A stretch of DNA of 64,000 bases from Megalonaias nervosa. Taxonomy: Eukaryota > Mollusca > Bivalvia > Unionida > Unionidae. Position numbers and translations under genes: made by a program. The stretch spans positions 1 through 64,000 of the forward strand of contig JAECUM010009773.1 in NCBI GenBank assembly GCA_016617855.1, read 5' to 3'. Below, piece by piece: positions 50,626-63,215 of the stretch. Below the pieces are notes generated by a model. The model was not told where the DNA came from and did not search any database. It saw only the letters and a list, made by a program, of their open reading frames with translations. How positions within the stretch are numbered: the stretch's first letter is position 1; every line of letters starts with the position of its first letter.

Positions 50626-53216
50626 TATACCTATTAGCATAAACACATGCAGCGATTAACATGCTGTTTTGTATCAAGCTGCAACGTCTCTGTTCTTTCT
50701 CAATAAATGATATTTCATAGAAGTTCTTGTTGTACTAGTTGTTATTTGTCATAGTTTCCAAAACATCCTTTAAACAAATTGAAAGCAGTATGCAAAGAAA
50801 TCCTGAAAGTGCCATATACACATGATGTCAAAGTAACATAATTATGACTTATATCTTATCACAAACATGTATGATATTAGATAATTATAATTTATTGCAT
50901 TTATCCTTTAGATCAAATTTGAAATGAGTTTATATTAAGTAAATAGCTTCATTAAATCTAACAAAATGAAAAATTGTCAGAGATGAGTGTGGCAATAACA
51001 ATTTTTGAAAATGAATGTAAATTTGAAACAAAGAATTACAAACAATAGCGTTTACAAATGAACACAGTTATTTATGGCGTATATGCATGATGATGTAGAA
51101 GGGATAATTCCTTCTCAAGTTTATTGGTAAGAATGACCTGACATCAGCTATTGACATAATAAAAAAAATTGTTAAGTTATGAGTACATTCCTCTGTAGCT
51201 TTATCCATAGGCTGAAAATTACAATGATTATTTGTATGACAGTTTTTAAATGTGCAGAATTAGTCTAGTCTTTATTCAGTGTTACTCTGTATCAGTGGCT
51301 GTTCATGTCATAAACAAAGCGATTTTCATGCAAAATATTACTTTGTCACTTTTTGTGAATCTATCATCAAGTGTCTGAACATTTTTGCTTTGAAGTGACC
51401 TGCTATACTCCTTAACAATGGTCAGTGAGGAAGAAGAAACATTAACTTCAGGCTGACAATGTTTCTTGTCATAAAACTTAACAATATAAAACTAATAATA
51501 TATTTGTTTGTGAAAAATTAATTTTGGACTTGTAATATGAACTGAGAAATGCAATGAGTTTTAGTTATATTTTCGTGTAAAATTGGCTTGTAGCAATAAA
51601 TCCAACAAACCATGTAAGAACTGTATTATCTCCCTTTTAATCTTTTCATGCAGCATAAAGACTTTAAATCTAACACAGCAGCATGTAGCTATGAGATGTT
51701 TAAGGAAAGCTACAGGCTCTTTTTTAATAAGCCATTTTCTTTGCAGTAAAATACTTTATATGCAAAAATGAGAGAGAGAGATTATGCACTATAACTTTTA
51801 ACTGACATGACCTGACAGGCTGTAGTTTTTATCAGCATTTCAGAAACAGACATTGATCATTAGAGAAAATGTATTTTTAATGCGCTGCAATTTATCGTCA
51901 TTTTCAAATTGGTCTGACAAAATTTATTTAAAACAATTTAATATTTCTCTACTTTATTCAGAAAAATAAATTGCTGTTGTACAATTCATTTTTTTAAAAA
52001 CTTATAGAATCAATTGGGCTATTAACCTGCTATTACTGTGCTTTTCTTATTTTCTTATTATTTCTAGTTCGGTTATATAGTCGAATCTGGTTATATTTAA
52101 CATGTACAAAATTAAAACTTCTGAAATTTTACAAATTAAAGTCAAATAAGCTAGCATTACTGCAGTAATCAAACTGTACACAGTTACAATATTCCTGACA
52201 ACCATAGAATTAATACGAAAGGTTCACAATAAATGGGAAACAATTAGGATTTACAACCTATGAAACCAAAGCTTCTCCAACCTCCTGTTAGGAGTAGATA
52301 AAAAGATCTAAGGATACCTGTTTTAAGGCATTAAAAAAATGAAGCTGCATATTAACATATTATAACCATGGCAAACATGTGATGCGATATATTCACCTTA
52401 TGCATAATACTGTACAAGTTAAACCAGGGGAAAAAATATATAAGAAATTCCACATATACGAAGTTAAAACTACAGATGTACAAAAACTAGTGGCTATTTA
52501 TTGCACACAAATACAATCATATATATCATTTCACGATTATGCTTGATGATAAGATTTATGTCAAGGAGAAACTAATTGCTGTTGCAATATTGAAATAATC
52601 CAACTTTTTTCTCATCAACACTTATGGCTCCACCCTTTTTTCAATGCTGTGTACATTTATATTTTCAGGTATTTACTTTGGATTATTACTGCTTTTAATT
52701 CTGTTTAGAGTCCACAGTTTGTTATTTGATTATAACTTGGATAGTTTGGGTTCCCAAGGATTCAATAGTGTTTTGGCTTCTATTGACATAATTTCAGTAA
52801 TTTCACATCATTGGCCTAATTGCCGTGTCAAAATATGTACCTGTATGTGCTCTTTAATTTTGGACACAAAATGTTTTATTTATATTCATGCCAACTTCTT
52901 AAAAAGGATAATCAGGTCAAAATGTAACAATCTAGTAACTGAGAATATAACAACACTTGCTTGACATTCTGAAACCGTTGTGCAGCATACTCATGTTAGT
53001 ACCAAATAAGTTGTATTTGCATCAGCTGAAAATAATGCAAGTTTATCTCCTACCAGTAATGTCTAAGTGATTATACTTGTCACTGTCCATTTGGTCATAG
53101 TAATCTCACAAGATGACCCAGTCATATGTGTATTTGTTTCCACTGCTAGCAAAAGAATACAGCTGTATGTGGTTAGTAGAATCTGTGTACAAACAGTAGG
53201 TGTAAGGTAAAGGTAG

Positions 53217-54728
53217 TCACTTGTCTAGTTTTTTAAAAAGATGTGTCCCATTGACATGTATATTTGCAGAAATACTACACGAGGCTGGACTGGAGGTTAT
53301 ATCTGGATAGGGCCTTGAATAAAACCCCAGGAATTGAAGTCTTTGCACTTGCTCCACCACCTCTTTATTGATGAGTGACTGTATCTTATGTTGTAGAAAA
53401 GCATCCTCCCAATCTGACAATGCATCCATGAGGAGGAGGAGGGGAGGAGATTGTTGAAGAATGAAACCCAAAGCCCCTCCATATGACCTGGATCACCCCC
53501 AATCCCTGTTCTGAGGGAATAGGGAGATCCAGTGAGCTCAAAATCTGGTTTTTTACTGCTTCTGAACAATTGCTTCTTAGGGATTGATACTGGTACATGT
53601 GACTAAGAAGATTCTCTGTCCTAAGGCTGCTTAACATCCTTGATACTGGGGGGGGCTGAATGGTTCCAAATGCCTGTGTGGGTTGAGCAGCAAGGTGGAG
53701 AGGCAGTACCTGAGCTAGCTGCCTCTTAACTTTCTCTTTTCTTCCGCAATGGTGACCCAAACAGGGTTGTCCAGAAAGGGAGGGTGTGACAAGGCTTGAG
53801 AGACATGGGTCATAGACATATCAGGAGTAAAGTGGCCGAACCCGTCAAAGTATTGGCCATGTTATGGTGAGCAGTCCTGGTCAATGACCACAGCAATTCT
53901 GGCCACTGCCTCCCATGCAATGGCTATTGCCAGGTGTCTCCATCGAGTCTGAAAGGTGCCAATGAGGCCAAATCCAACAATGAAGAAGGTGCAACAACAC
54001 CCCAAACCAGCTCTAACGGGCATGGAGCACATTTTTCTGCTTTATAAAACAAATAAGCGGACATATGAACAGGTACTATATTCTGTCAAATGCTGAGGGA
54101 TCAGTACTGAAGGTGTCTGTTGCCTTAAATCCATCTCTTCCTCCTCGTCGAGATCTACTGATTCTTTAGAGTAGTGGTAGGGGGTGGAGAGCATTCTGAA
54201 GTAGCAGCACCCTATAAATGTCCTTGGCAGCAGGTTCAAAGCTAAATTACGTTCCATGGTCAGATCTGAGTAAGAAGTGAAGGATGGTGGATTTGTAGGA
54301 GTTCTGTTGTAATCGAGGCCCAACTGGGTCTATTTGCAGTCGAGGTGAAGACATACCAGGTGGTATGAAAATTCAATTCCATTCCTATGAAAACATCACT
54401 AGCTCTCTCTTGTGGACAAGCAGTGAACATATGGAAGTCCGGCACTGCTGGCTGGTTTACCAAGCGAATACTTGGCCTGGAAGCTGGCAGTATAGAAGAC
54501 AGCCTGGCTATCACTGGTACCGGCTGCTCCAAGGGCCTGGCTAACAGATTTCTCACTGAAATCTCCATCATATAAAGGGCATGTTGCTGATCTGTCACTA
54601 AGATCTCTGTAAATCATAGCTATGTGGACCAATTCAATGAAAAGATCCCCATGTTGGAACGGCTGGAAAACCAGTGACAGTGCGGTTTTATTGTGCACTA
54701 GATCAAATGGATCTGGTACAAACCCCAT
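53217..54728 (-). mobile_element. Decayed DIRS-like retroelement (upstream-RT region)
   Basis: The minus-strand frame near 53300-53471 includes DALSDWEDAFLQHKIQSLIN, KEVVEQVQRLQ, FLGFYSRPYPD. This matches the segment preceding DIRS reverse transcriptase, with a pattern such as LxxEIxxLLxKGAIExV...GFYSxxF. Overlapping minus frames up to 54728 (for example RPLEQPVPVIARLSSIL, and an acidic DEEEEMD stretch at 54042-54323) look like the accompanying gag-like region. Multiple frame changes show that it is inactive. Confidence 0.6.
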
Positions 54729-55693
54729 GCATCTGGACTTATAGGCCTAAGGACCATGCTTGGACATGTGGGGTGGGGGGGTGACTTACGCCCACTGGCT
54801 GCCTAGAATTAGGGAACACTGCTCCAATGAGTCGGAGTTGGCTGGGCTGTCTGCTCAAAAGGTCTCCCATGCTGGATGGTCATTGATGTCTGTACGGTCA
54901 GTGATGACTGGATGGCCAGTAACTGTGCAGTGGTATAAGGAGGTGGATCCAATTGACCCAGTATGTAAATCAGTATGTGATTAAGCATAGATTAGCAAAT
55001 CAGTATGAGACTAACTAGCTAATATGGTACCTCAGACTTCCTCTGACCACGTATTACAGATGCTACACATCACACATGGTGTATACTTAATATAAATAAA
55101 ATAAGAGTCATGGTAGACTTCCATGCATTTAAACGACATAATGCTGAAATGATACTACAATAGAAATCAATGCATAAATTAGTAATTCAAGTTACTAACT
55201 CGCTAATATAAATATATTCCCCGTTATTAATGAAGGAATAAAAAAGTCATGTCAATTTCTAACCTTAAAGACTATGCTCTGAACCTATGCATTTTAGGTA
55301 TTTAGTTGACCATTCTACTGAAACTACAACATGACGGGGGAAAAAAAAAAGCATAAATTAGCAATGCAGCATGTTAAAAACTTGCATAAACCAACTCTGT
55401 TTAAAAAAGGTCAGAGTCACGCTAACTTGTAATGACCTTGCAGAGGTAAATGACAGCATGGTGTGACGTGGTCTTCAAAGGACAAAGTCCCCAAAAGGTG
55501 ACAAATCACTCAAATTTAGCAGAAATTGTAAAAAGAATGTATACAACCTGCTGCAGAATGATTAAGCCACACAATAAATCCAAAAGGAACATTGGATGAG
55601 ATCAATTTGAACACAAAAATAGTTTGGATTGTCAGAGGATAAACTGGACAAAGTTATCCAATATAACAGCAAAACTAAAATCTAGCAACACCC

Positions 55694-55745
55694 GACAGTG
55701 CCAAAGGGAGGTAATGGGCAAGAGTTATTGCCCTTTGTCTATTGA
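55694..55745. repeat. Copy of the 41.7-kb terminal module
   Basis: GACAGTGCCAAAGGGAGGTA, ATGGGCAAGAGTTATTGCCC and TTTGTCTATTGA are nearly the same as 41721-41780. The sequence lies about 1 kb upstream, in the element's orientation, of the antisense DIRS-like remnant. It holds a short GGGCAA/TTGCCC palindrome. Confidence 0.85.
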
Positions 55746-56805
55746 AATAGATTTTTTTGGTGGGGTGACTTTTTGACTTTTAGTAGGCCCTCCTTGGGGG
55801 CTGCCCAGTTTTAAATCTACAGCGGTTTAGGGCATCAATTTAGCATCATTTACCCCTACTTTTCAATTGCCATTCACATATGGTCTTATATGCACCAGTG
55901 AAATATAACCAGCATATTCCTGGAACTGATGTCCCTGATGTTCTCGGCATTGTTAATATTGAGCTGCCATTAAAATCTACAACTATTTCAAATAATGCAA
56001 TAAAACTGACAATCAAACTAAGTCAAAACCAAGCTCCACACCAAAATTTTGCTGAAACTTGAAAAATAAATTATAATGAAAGGAGATGTTATGCAGAAAT
56101 GAAAGTGGGTGGATCTGAAAATCATGAGCTGTAACTCTCCTGAATGAGGCAGAATGCTGATGACTGAACTCAGGCAAAGTCTCATCAATATAAAGAAGCA
56201 TATGGAGTCAAAATTAAATAATAAAGGGATTCATTGTGATGGAAGAAAGTGGGTGAATCTGCCAATCAGGGGCTCTAACTCTGCTGAAGGATGACAAGGA
56301 AGGCTGATAATGTATATCATCTACTGATGAAATCCAAGAATAATTAAGGGAGTTTGTTGATTGCTTGGTTGTTTTTTTAAAAGAACTTTGAACACATTAT
56401 TGACTATGGTAAATGGTAGCTACTGTAAGTGCCTTTTAAAAGGACATGACTGGTATGGAATCCATGGCCCTTGGATTACAATATGACACTATGTCATGAT
56501 GCAGTGGTTCAGTCTTGTTTTACTTTAAATTAGGGAGTTATTTGATCCACAAGGAAACAAACTCGGAACTCCAAGGCAAAAACTTAATTCAAATAGCTTA
56601 AAACTATCCACAGTTTGGTTCTATAGTAATGTTTTGCTATACAAGTACCTGGACATTTACTGACTCGAGAGTTTGTACTAGGTAAGTTTTAATATGTGAA
56701 TAAGTGTGAACTATATTCAATATTTGACAACTATAAAATCTGATTGGCACTCTTTAATTTTCCCCCCAAAAATTTCATTCTGTGGCTTCTTGCAGCTGTC
56801 ATAAA

Positions 56806-56811
56806 TTTATT
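56806..56811 (-). terminator. AATAAA overlapping the zinc-finger stop codon
   Basis: The minus strand reads CTTAAATAAATTTATG: AATAAA begins inside the TAA stop. If used as the polyadenylation signal the 3' UTR would be only about 20 nt. It may be incidental in AT-rich sequence. Confidence 0.25.
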
Positions 56812-57910
56812 TAAGTACTCTTCCGTTGAGTTTCTTCCTCTTCTTTCACTGTAATGGACTTAATTTGTTTTCCATTACTTTGCTGAGCTTTTACAGAAAA
56901 AAATTCCTTTTTGATTTTTACAATAATGTCATTTTCCAAAGCCTCAGCATCCTTGATAATAAATTCATTCTGAGGTGCCTCTGTTTTCTCTGAAGCTAGT
57001 GACTTAGAGTGAACATCCATATGGCGCATTAAAACACTGTTTTGATGGAAAGATTTGCCACAAAATTTACATGTATATGGTTTTATCCCCGAGTGTGCCC
57101 TGATATGCCTCTGTAAATGTGAGCTTCTAAAGAAACCCTTCCCACAGAGCTCACATGTGAAAGGTCTAGTCCCTGTGTGTGTTCTTTCATGAATTACTAA
57201 TCGACTCTTGTGAAGAAATCCCTTTCCACAAACACTGCAGACAAACGGTCGATCATTCATATGATTCCGTTTGTGTGTTTGAAAATTGGATATGTGATTG
57301 AATGTACTGCCACAGATTTCACATGAATAGGGCCGTTCCCCTGAATGAATACGAGTGTGGTTTTTCAAGCTGGAGATATGTGAAAACCGTTTTGGACATG
57401 TTTTGCATGCATAGGGTTTCTCTCCTGAATGTACGCGCTTGTGGCTGAAGAGACTGCTCCCAAATGAAAAAGTCATGCCACAAAGTTCACACGCAAATGG
57501 TTTTTCTCCAGTGTGCACACGGCGATGGTTAGACAGTCCTGCACTATGTCGGAAACATCTGTCACATTCTTTACACTTGTATGGTTTTGCTTCAATGTGT
57601 ACTTTAGAATGCACTATGTAGTCTTTCTTTTTCTTAAATGATTCTTCACAATATTCACACTGGATAGGTTTTACTTTCATAACAGCACTCTGCTTGGCCT
57701 CCTTCAATTTAACCACATTTAGAAAAGTTTTTTTCAGCTGTGCTTGGTTACCTTTTTGTTTAGCTCTTTTCATTCCACTTGGCTTATTCCTGCATGTGTC
57801 TATATCATACTTTTCCTGTGTGTTCTTTTCCTTGCTAGTATGTGTTTTTCTCTTCCTTTTAATCTGCATTGTCCATTTTTTTTCTTCATCCATTTCATTC
57901 ACCTTTTTGC
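56811..57910 (-). CDS. C2H2 zinc-finger protein, terminal exon (8 fingers)
   Basis: A minus-strand exon, open from a strong acceptor (TTCTTCTTTCAG, ending at 57911) to TAA at 56811-56813. The frame read from GTG at 57902 is 363 codons; the first internal ATG is at 57893. Basic N-terminus with a KRKRK nuclear-localisation-like stretch (residues 15-19). Eight C2H2 fingers follow at exact 28-residue spacing: about 82-102, 110-130, 138-158, 166-186, 194-214, 222-242, 250-270, 278-298. Linkers are mostly TGEKPF-like. The first finger has an atypical EESFKKKKDY helix. A lysine/glutamate-rich tail contains VKEE, a possible SUMOylation site. Presumed role is sequence-specific DNA binding in the nucleus; targets and orthologue are unknown. 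The exon probably continues from upstream exons, so the N-terminus is unresolved. Confidence 0.92.
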
Positions 57911-58146
57911 CTGAAAGAAGAAACTAGAGTATGGAAATAACAGTGTTGCTAAACTGTTATATAAGACCATTAATGAAAGGGTAAAATGTTAATTAATGTA
58001 AGCCAGGTAAGCAATATCTGCTCACCACTGGCTTCTTCTTTCTATTTTTACCAATGGTATTCATATCTGAAGGTGGATTAGCATCATTTTGTGCAAAATG
58101 CAATGCTTTCTGCAAATAATTGACAAGCCTATTCTGCATTTTTTAA

Positions 58147-58393
58147 GGGTGTCCTGAGTGGCTGCGCGGTCTAAAGCGCTCACCGTCCCGGATCACTGCC
58201 ATCTCACCTCTGTCTGCATGGGTTCAAGTCTTAGGCTTGGCTAACGTGGGTATGTGGGAAAGCTTGCCAGTAGCTTCTTGTGGGTCAGTGGTCCTTTCCG
58301 GGGTTTTCCAGGGTTCTTCCTCCACCAGTTATACTGGCTGCCATGTATAGCCTATCTTGTGCTGAAAAATGTCGTTAAACACTACAACAACAA
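58147..58393 (+). mobile_element. tRNA-derived SINE with 10-bp target duplication
   Basis: It carries the tRNA head GAGTGGCTGCGCGGTCTAAA and B box GGGTTCAAGTCTT, the shared body, a GCTGAAAAATGTCGTTAAAC block and a (CAA)n tail. It is flanked by CATTTTTTAA on both sides (58137-58146 and 58394-58403). It is intact at both ends and is the best-preserved copy in the window. Confidence 0.93.
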
Positions 58394-59522
58394 CATTTTT
58401 TAAAGAACTTATTTTAAGGTTTTCTATTTTTAGTAATGGTAGCCATATTTGATAGTGGACTGGCATTGCTTGCATAAATTTGAAAGGCCTCAATGATAGA
58501 TGTTCTTTGACAAAATTTGGTTGAAACAGGTCTAGCAGTTTTTGAGAAGTTGAAAATTGGAATTGTTGGCAGACGACTGAGGGCCATACTATGAGCTGCT
58601 GGACCATGTGAGCTGGTAACACCTATTTTAAAAATATGCTATATGTTATTTATCTTTTCACTTCTTACCATTATGAGCAATTTCACTATACTGAACACTT
58701 ATCATTTCATGTCCCAAACTACTTACGCAAGAAAATGGAAAACTAGCTTCCTTCCACAATGTGATACTGTTATGAGTCTATGTTCTTCAAATAAGTAACA
58801 GAACAGAGTGATAAGCAATGAGCATTGTAAAATTCAACAAATAATTTCCCTAGAATATAAGGTGAAAAATGAGAAATAAAACCTACGGTATAACATATTA
58901 AATCCCAAAATAATTGTAGAATTAGAGACACAAGTCCTAATAATTTAAAGTCCTGAATAAAATTCATTAGAAGTCCAAAATAAATACAAAACTAAAGGTG
59001 ACGATGTGCTTGTGATAGCTTGTAGAGTGTTCATGTGCAAACAGTCTTTTGCTGAATCACAGTAATATAATTCCAGGTTTGAATTCAGTATAAATTCCAA
59101 TGAAGGTCTCTATCCAAGAATTTTATCAGAACATGTTTTTATTTCCAGAGAAAATAATCACATCAATTCAATAATTTGAAGAAAATAGATTCCATCCCAA
59201 AATAATACTGGACATGGCATATAATACAACTTGATTGTTCTAGAACTTAAAACATGAATGAATTTTCCCTTCAGTAACAAGATTATATAGTCTTCTATTT
59301 GACCTCATGTCACGATTAGCATTTTCTAAAAGAAAATATTACCTAATGGAGAATAACCTTTCAGAATGACCCTGATGTTTGCAAAATAAAAATGTTAATT
59401 ATTATTAGAAACCGGAACCTGGACTATGTCAAATACACTAAGGAAATTCCAAAACCTAGACCCAAATAAACATACACATCTATTAATAATAATTCTGATT
59501 TTAAACCCATACACAGAGAATA

Positions 59523-59558
59523 TGTGTGTGTGTGTGTGTGTGTGTGCGTGTGTGTGTG
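59523..59558. repeat. (GT)n microsatellite
   Basis: A nearly pure GT run with one interruption. Confidence 0.97.
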
Positions 59559-59689
59559 ATTTGGATTTTTAACATAGCTTTAACAATTTTTCAGTCATAT
59601 CACTATGATGTCTGCAGTGTGGCAGTTTATATAGTGATCTCTAGCACCAGGGCATCATGCATGCTCAGAGCCCAAGTGAGGCAGCTGTT

Positions 59690-59740
59690 AGTACCATCCG
59701 AGGCGGACGCTCTAACCACTAGGTCACCAGAGCAGTCTAC
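59690..59740 (-). mobile_element. tRNA-like SINE head, second family
   Basis: The minus strand reads GGTGACCTAGTGGTTAGAGC then GTCCGCCTCGGA, a clear A-box and anticodon-arm-like tRNA head. The B box and any body are too degraded to define. The sequence differs from the 48.0/58.1 kb SINE head, suggesting a separate family. Confidence 0.55.
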
Positions 59741-60355
59741 ACATGGAGAATAATTTAGCAATGTATTAGTTGTTTACAGAATGAAATAAAAAATTCAATT
59801 CAGGTCAAACAGAAAATGAACTCAATTTTGGACAAGGTCAAGTCCAGCATACAATGTTACATTACTATAGCATCTAATGAAATTTTTAAAAAATGAGAAC
59901 AAACTAACAAACAAACAATGCAAATTAAATATACATAACAATACAAACACAAAGATTAAGTTATGATGCTCTGTTTATTATATGAACTCAACAGGTATTT
60001 CATAATTAAATGACAAGTTTTTATCTTGTTCTTTTACACTGATTCTATCCATTTGCTCCCTTCATGCAACTATTGCTTAGTGACATCAACCTTGATAGCA
60101 AGAAATCATAATTTTAATGGATGCACATCTAATACAAACTTTCTGATTAGCTTTGGAAAAAGAACATTCTATCAAGAGTAGCATAACATGATGGAGCTAT
60201 TGTAAAATAGAGATAAAACAGTCTTGGGTATGTTGCTCTAAGCCACAACTACTGGACAAAAGCTTTGTTTTAAAATGGGTAGAAATCAAGAAAATAGTAT
60301 GTTCAGAGTGAGGGCAGCAGGTCTAAAACCCTTGTAATACTGTACATGGTCACTT

Positions 60356-60356
<1 letters not shown>

Positions 60357-60400
<44 letters not shown>
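60357..60400. repeat. (AT)n microsatellite
   Basis: About 44 bp of pure TA repeat. Confidence 0.98.
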
Positions 60401-60403
<3 letters not shown>

Positions 60404-61254
60404 AAAAAGTTTGTTAACTCGAAAAACTGCAGTTTTACATCAAGCCCTTATTTTCTTAATGATTTTCATACTTACATTGACACTTTTCAGTAGCCTGAAA
60501 GGTGTCTCTTAAAATGGAAAAATTCTGCAAATATTTTTTCACACACCTTTATGAACTAGTTATGTGAGAAGGTATCAGCCAGAAAATATCAACATTCTGT
60601 CATCTTTCGTCTGTTCAAACATAGTTAAGCTCACCCTGGATCATCTGTATTTTGAAGACTGCAGATTTATCAATATATTCTGACACACCAAAGCAAAGAC
60701 AATAGTACATTTTTTCAATTATGTAATTACTTTTCAAACAAAACATTCTGATGTCATAATAATGCTCTATTTATCAGTGATTGATCTAACAGCTGTAGCA
60801 ACATCATTCTACTGATCATAAATATATGTATCAGGATATGAACATATTCACTGTCTTGAAAGTGTCTGAAATTACATTTTTAAGTATATTCCTAGGGTGA
60901 ACAAAAATACCTAAAATACTGGTGTACAGCTAGGTAATCTGCCATTGACATATTTTATATGATAAGAGATATCACATTCTGGCTAAAATTCTCAAATTTA
61001 ATATGGAAAGATTTCAGTACTATGTTGAATAGTATATTATGATTAGGATTGAGTAATATGTGGTTACAGCACTGGCTGGGAGATGAAATACTATTTCTTC
61101 AAAATATGAAAGGCACAATTATGTATTGATAATATTAAATAATAATTAACAAAGACAGAACTGGCAAATCTGAGATAAGTGAGAATATTAAGTACAATTA
61201 TACAAAATTGTGAAAATATACTTAACATAGAAAACTAACTGGTGTCAAACATGC

Positions 61255-61815
61255 CATTTAAATTTAAAGCTGCATCCTGTAGACCAAGATGCGACACTTT
61301 AGCTACCAATGCAAAGAAGAAATATTAAATATATTGTGGGTCTTCTGGATGGTATGTATGAGGCAAAAAATGAATTTCACTTCATAGTGAAATGTCCATT
61401 GTATCAAGATTTGTCATCATATTTTCACTTTTTAATACCTAGTGTATACAAATTTCAGAAATCATTGGAAATCAATGACTCAGTAGTATATAGACCCACT
61501 GCAGCTTATATTTATCTTGCCTTCAGAAAGAACGTTGAAGGAATTTATTTAATTTTATCTTCATAAACTGCTTGATTTACTTCTAAAAACTTTGATGCTC
61601 TTCTGGAAGTATACCAACAACAGCCCTTTAATGTACAGTAATTTACTCCTTAAAATATTATGTATTTATACATTTTTTTTACTGGTTCCTGTTAGCAGAT
61701 TTGACATATCTGCCTCATGTGTTAATCTCAGAGACTTTTTCAAAATTAGTTTTATATCATTATACTGAATGCATGAACCAAAGGCCTATATATATTTTGA
61801 ATAAAGTTCTATTTG
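61255..61815 (+). mobile_element. LINE C-terminus and 3' UTR (5'-truncated)
   Basis: The frame 61309-61566 contains EAKNEFHFIVKCPLYQDLSS, matching the EDExHFLLxCPLYxxLR block near the C-terminus of jockey/CR1-type LINE ORF2, then AAYIYLAFRKN before TAA. An AT-rich tail follows with AATAAAG at about 61800. The CxxC partner of the CPLY motif is present upstream only as a broken CRPRCDTLATN-like stretch. The insert is truncated and inactive. Confidence 0.8.
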
Positions 61816-62082
61816 CTTGCAAAATATTTGATTATAGGTATTCATCAATGGACGAAAATAATTAGTTTTGCAAAAATGAAACACTAGAGACTGTGTCATA
61901 GAACATGTGACATTAATAGATGAAAATAATTATTTTTGCAAAAATGACATATTTGAGATTATGTCATAATAATTTGATTCTCTGACTTTTACACTTTAAA
62001 CAATCAAGGGTTCAAGGTACATGCTGATCACTTAATATAACAAAATTTTAATCATCATAGTTACGGAAAGTTAATTTAAAAG

Positions 62083-62147
62083 ATGTATATATAGGTGCTT
62101 GTAATGTGTCATAAAACACGACACATTACAAGCACCTAGATATACAT
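62083..62147. repeat. 28-bp-arm hairpin
   Basis: GTGCTTGTAATGTGTC followed by a 9-nt loop (ATAAAACAC) and then GACACATTACAAGCAC; both arms extend through CCTA and TATACAT-type sequence with one mismatch in 28. This is a stem-loop of precursor-microRNA size. It may instead be a tiny foldback repeat. Confidence 0.9.
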
Positions 62148-62159
62148 CATTAAATGTGT

Positions 62160-62330
62160 AAAAACTGAGGGACTGGGGATGAGAATTACACAGCCTGTAG
62201 TATAAATGAGGGATAGGAATGAGAATTAGACAGCCTGTAGTGTAATTGAGGGGCTGAGAATGAGAATTACACAATCTGAGTTATAAATAACAGGGTGGGA
62301 ATGAGAATTACACAGCCTGTCATATAATAA
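62160..62330 (+). repeat. ~43-bp tandem repeat (4 copies)
   Basis: GGGATGAGAATTACACAGCC followed by TGTAGTATAAATGA-type sequence recurs four times with small changes, directly after the hairpin. Confidence 0.9.
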
Positions 62331-63069
62331 AAGCAGTACTATATTTTAAGGTTAGGAAACATCTTAACATCAAAGACAACTTGTGTAAACAATGTTTCCT
62401 ATGTTCTTTTTTTAGACAAACCCTGCAGTAAATATGCTTACAAATGTACTGACCCTTATTAAAGTAATAAGGGCATTGGATTTTAACTGAACTGTACTGT
62501 TTTCATATATTATAATAAAATGAGGTTAGTAGGATACTAAAAAAGCAAACAATGAGCAACATTTCCATTTTATAAATTCAATTTTTTGGGCTAAATTTTG
62601 TTTTAGAAGCATGTTTTTCATCAATTGTACAATTAATATGATGCGCCACTCACAAGCCTTCTAGTTCTATTGAGTAAAATCGTCCTCAATGTAAACAATG
62701 ATCTGGACCTCTCCAACAATCTTCACATTTTTATATCTTAAATGGATATCATGGAAAACCAGTTTATATTATTATCTAAAACTTAGTTCTTTATCAGTGT
62801 ATGAATAAAAATGGCCAATGATTATCATCCCACACCCTATTTTGACGCAGTGTTACAAACCCCCACTACTCAAGAAAAAAGGATTTCTCAATGATATCAC
62901 AACCACATCTGTTTAGGCCTACACTGATCAACGACAAGTAATGCTGACTGAAAAATGTGTCAAAATCCTAACATCAACTGTAAATGAAACACAGATGCAA
63001 GGATGAAAAACTCCATTTCACTAAATCTCCTTTATCCAATTCGTAAGTCCTCATAAAAATCATTACTCA

Positions 63070-63215
63070 TTATTCTGATGGTGCAAATCAGCCCCTGGCC
63101 ATAGTAGGCACCCAGTGCCCGACTCAATACTGCAAACTGCATCGTTAAAACGGTTTCGAATGGTGTTTAGACTGCCAAGAATATTACGGACTACATCATT
63201 ATCATTGTTATCCAT
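63070..63215 (-). CDS. Possible first coding exon (minus strand)
   Basis: ATG at 63215-63213 on the minus strand sits in a good context (A at -3, G at +4). It opens MDNNDNDVVRNILGSLNTIR, then NRFNDAVCSIES, about 50 codons before TAA. A GTAATG donor lies just before that stop at about 63071. The sequence looks more protein-like than neighbouring chance ORFs, and the upstream flank has several CpGs. It could be the start of the zinc-finger transcript about 5.2 kb downstream, but the phases do not join directly to the known exon, so another exon would be needed. Confidence 0.3.

Larger units (their letters stand above)
46301..56810. other. Intergenic region between SPOUT1 and the zinc-finger gene
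   Basis: 10.5 kb with no supported gene. It contains a ~140-bp satellite (47030-47760), two SINE copies (48029 and 49821), duplications (49421-49590, 50498-50625), an antisense DIRS-like remnant (53217-54728) and a shared terminal module (55694-55745). The stretches 50630-53200 and 55750-56800 show only AT-rich sequence with chance ORFs. Confidence 0.75.

Noticed and set aside
58026..58109. Possible minus-strand exon encoding a basic peptide (ending KNRKKKPV) upstream of the zinc-finger exon
   Set aside because: The phase does not join to the strong acceptor at 57911, and the sequence is paralogous to 58415-58480, indicating a dispersed repeat.
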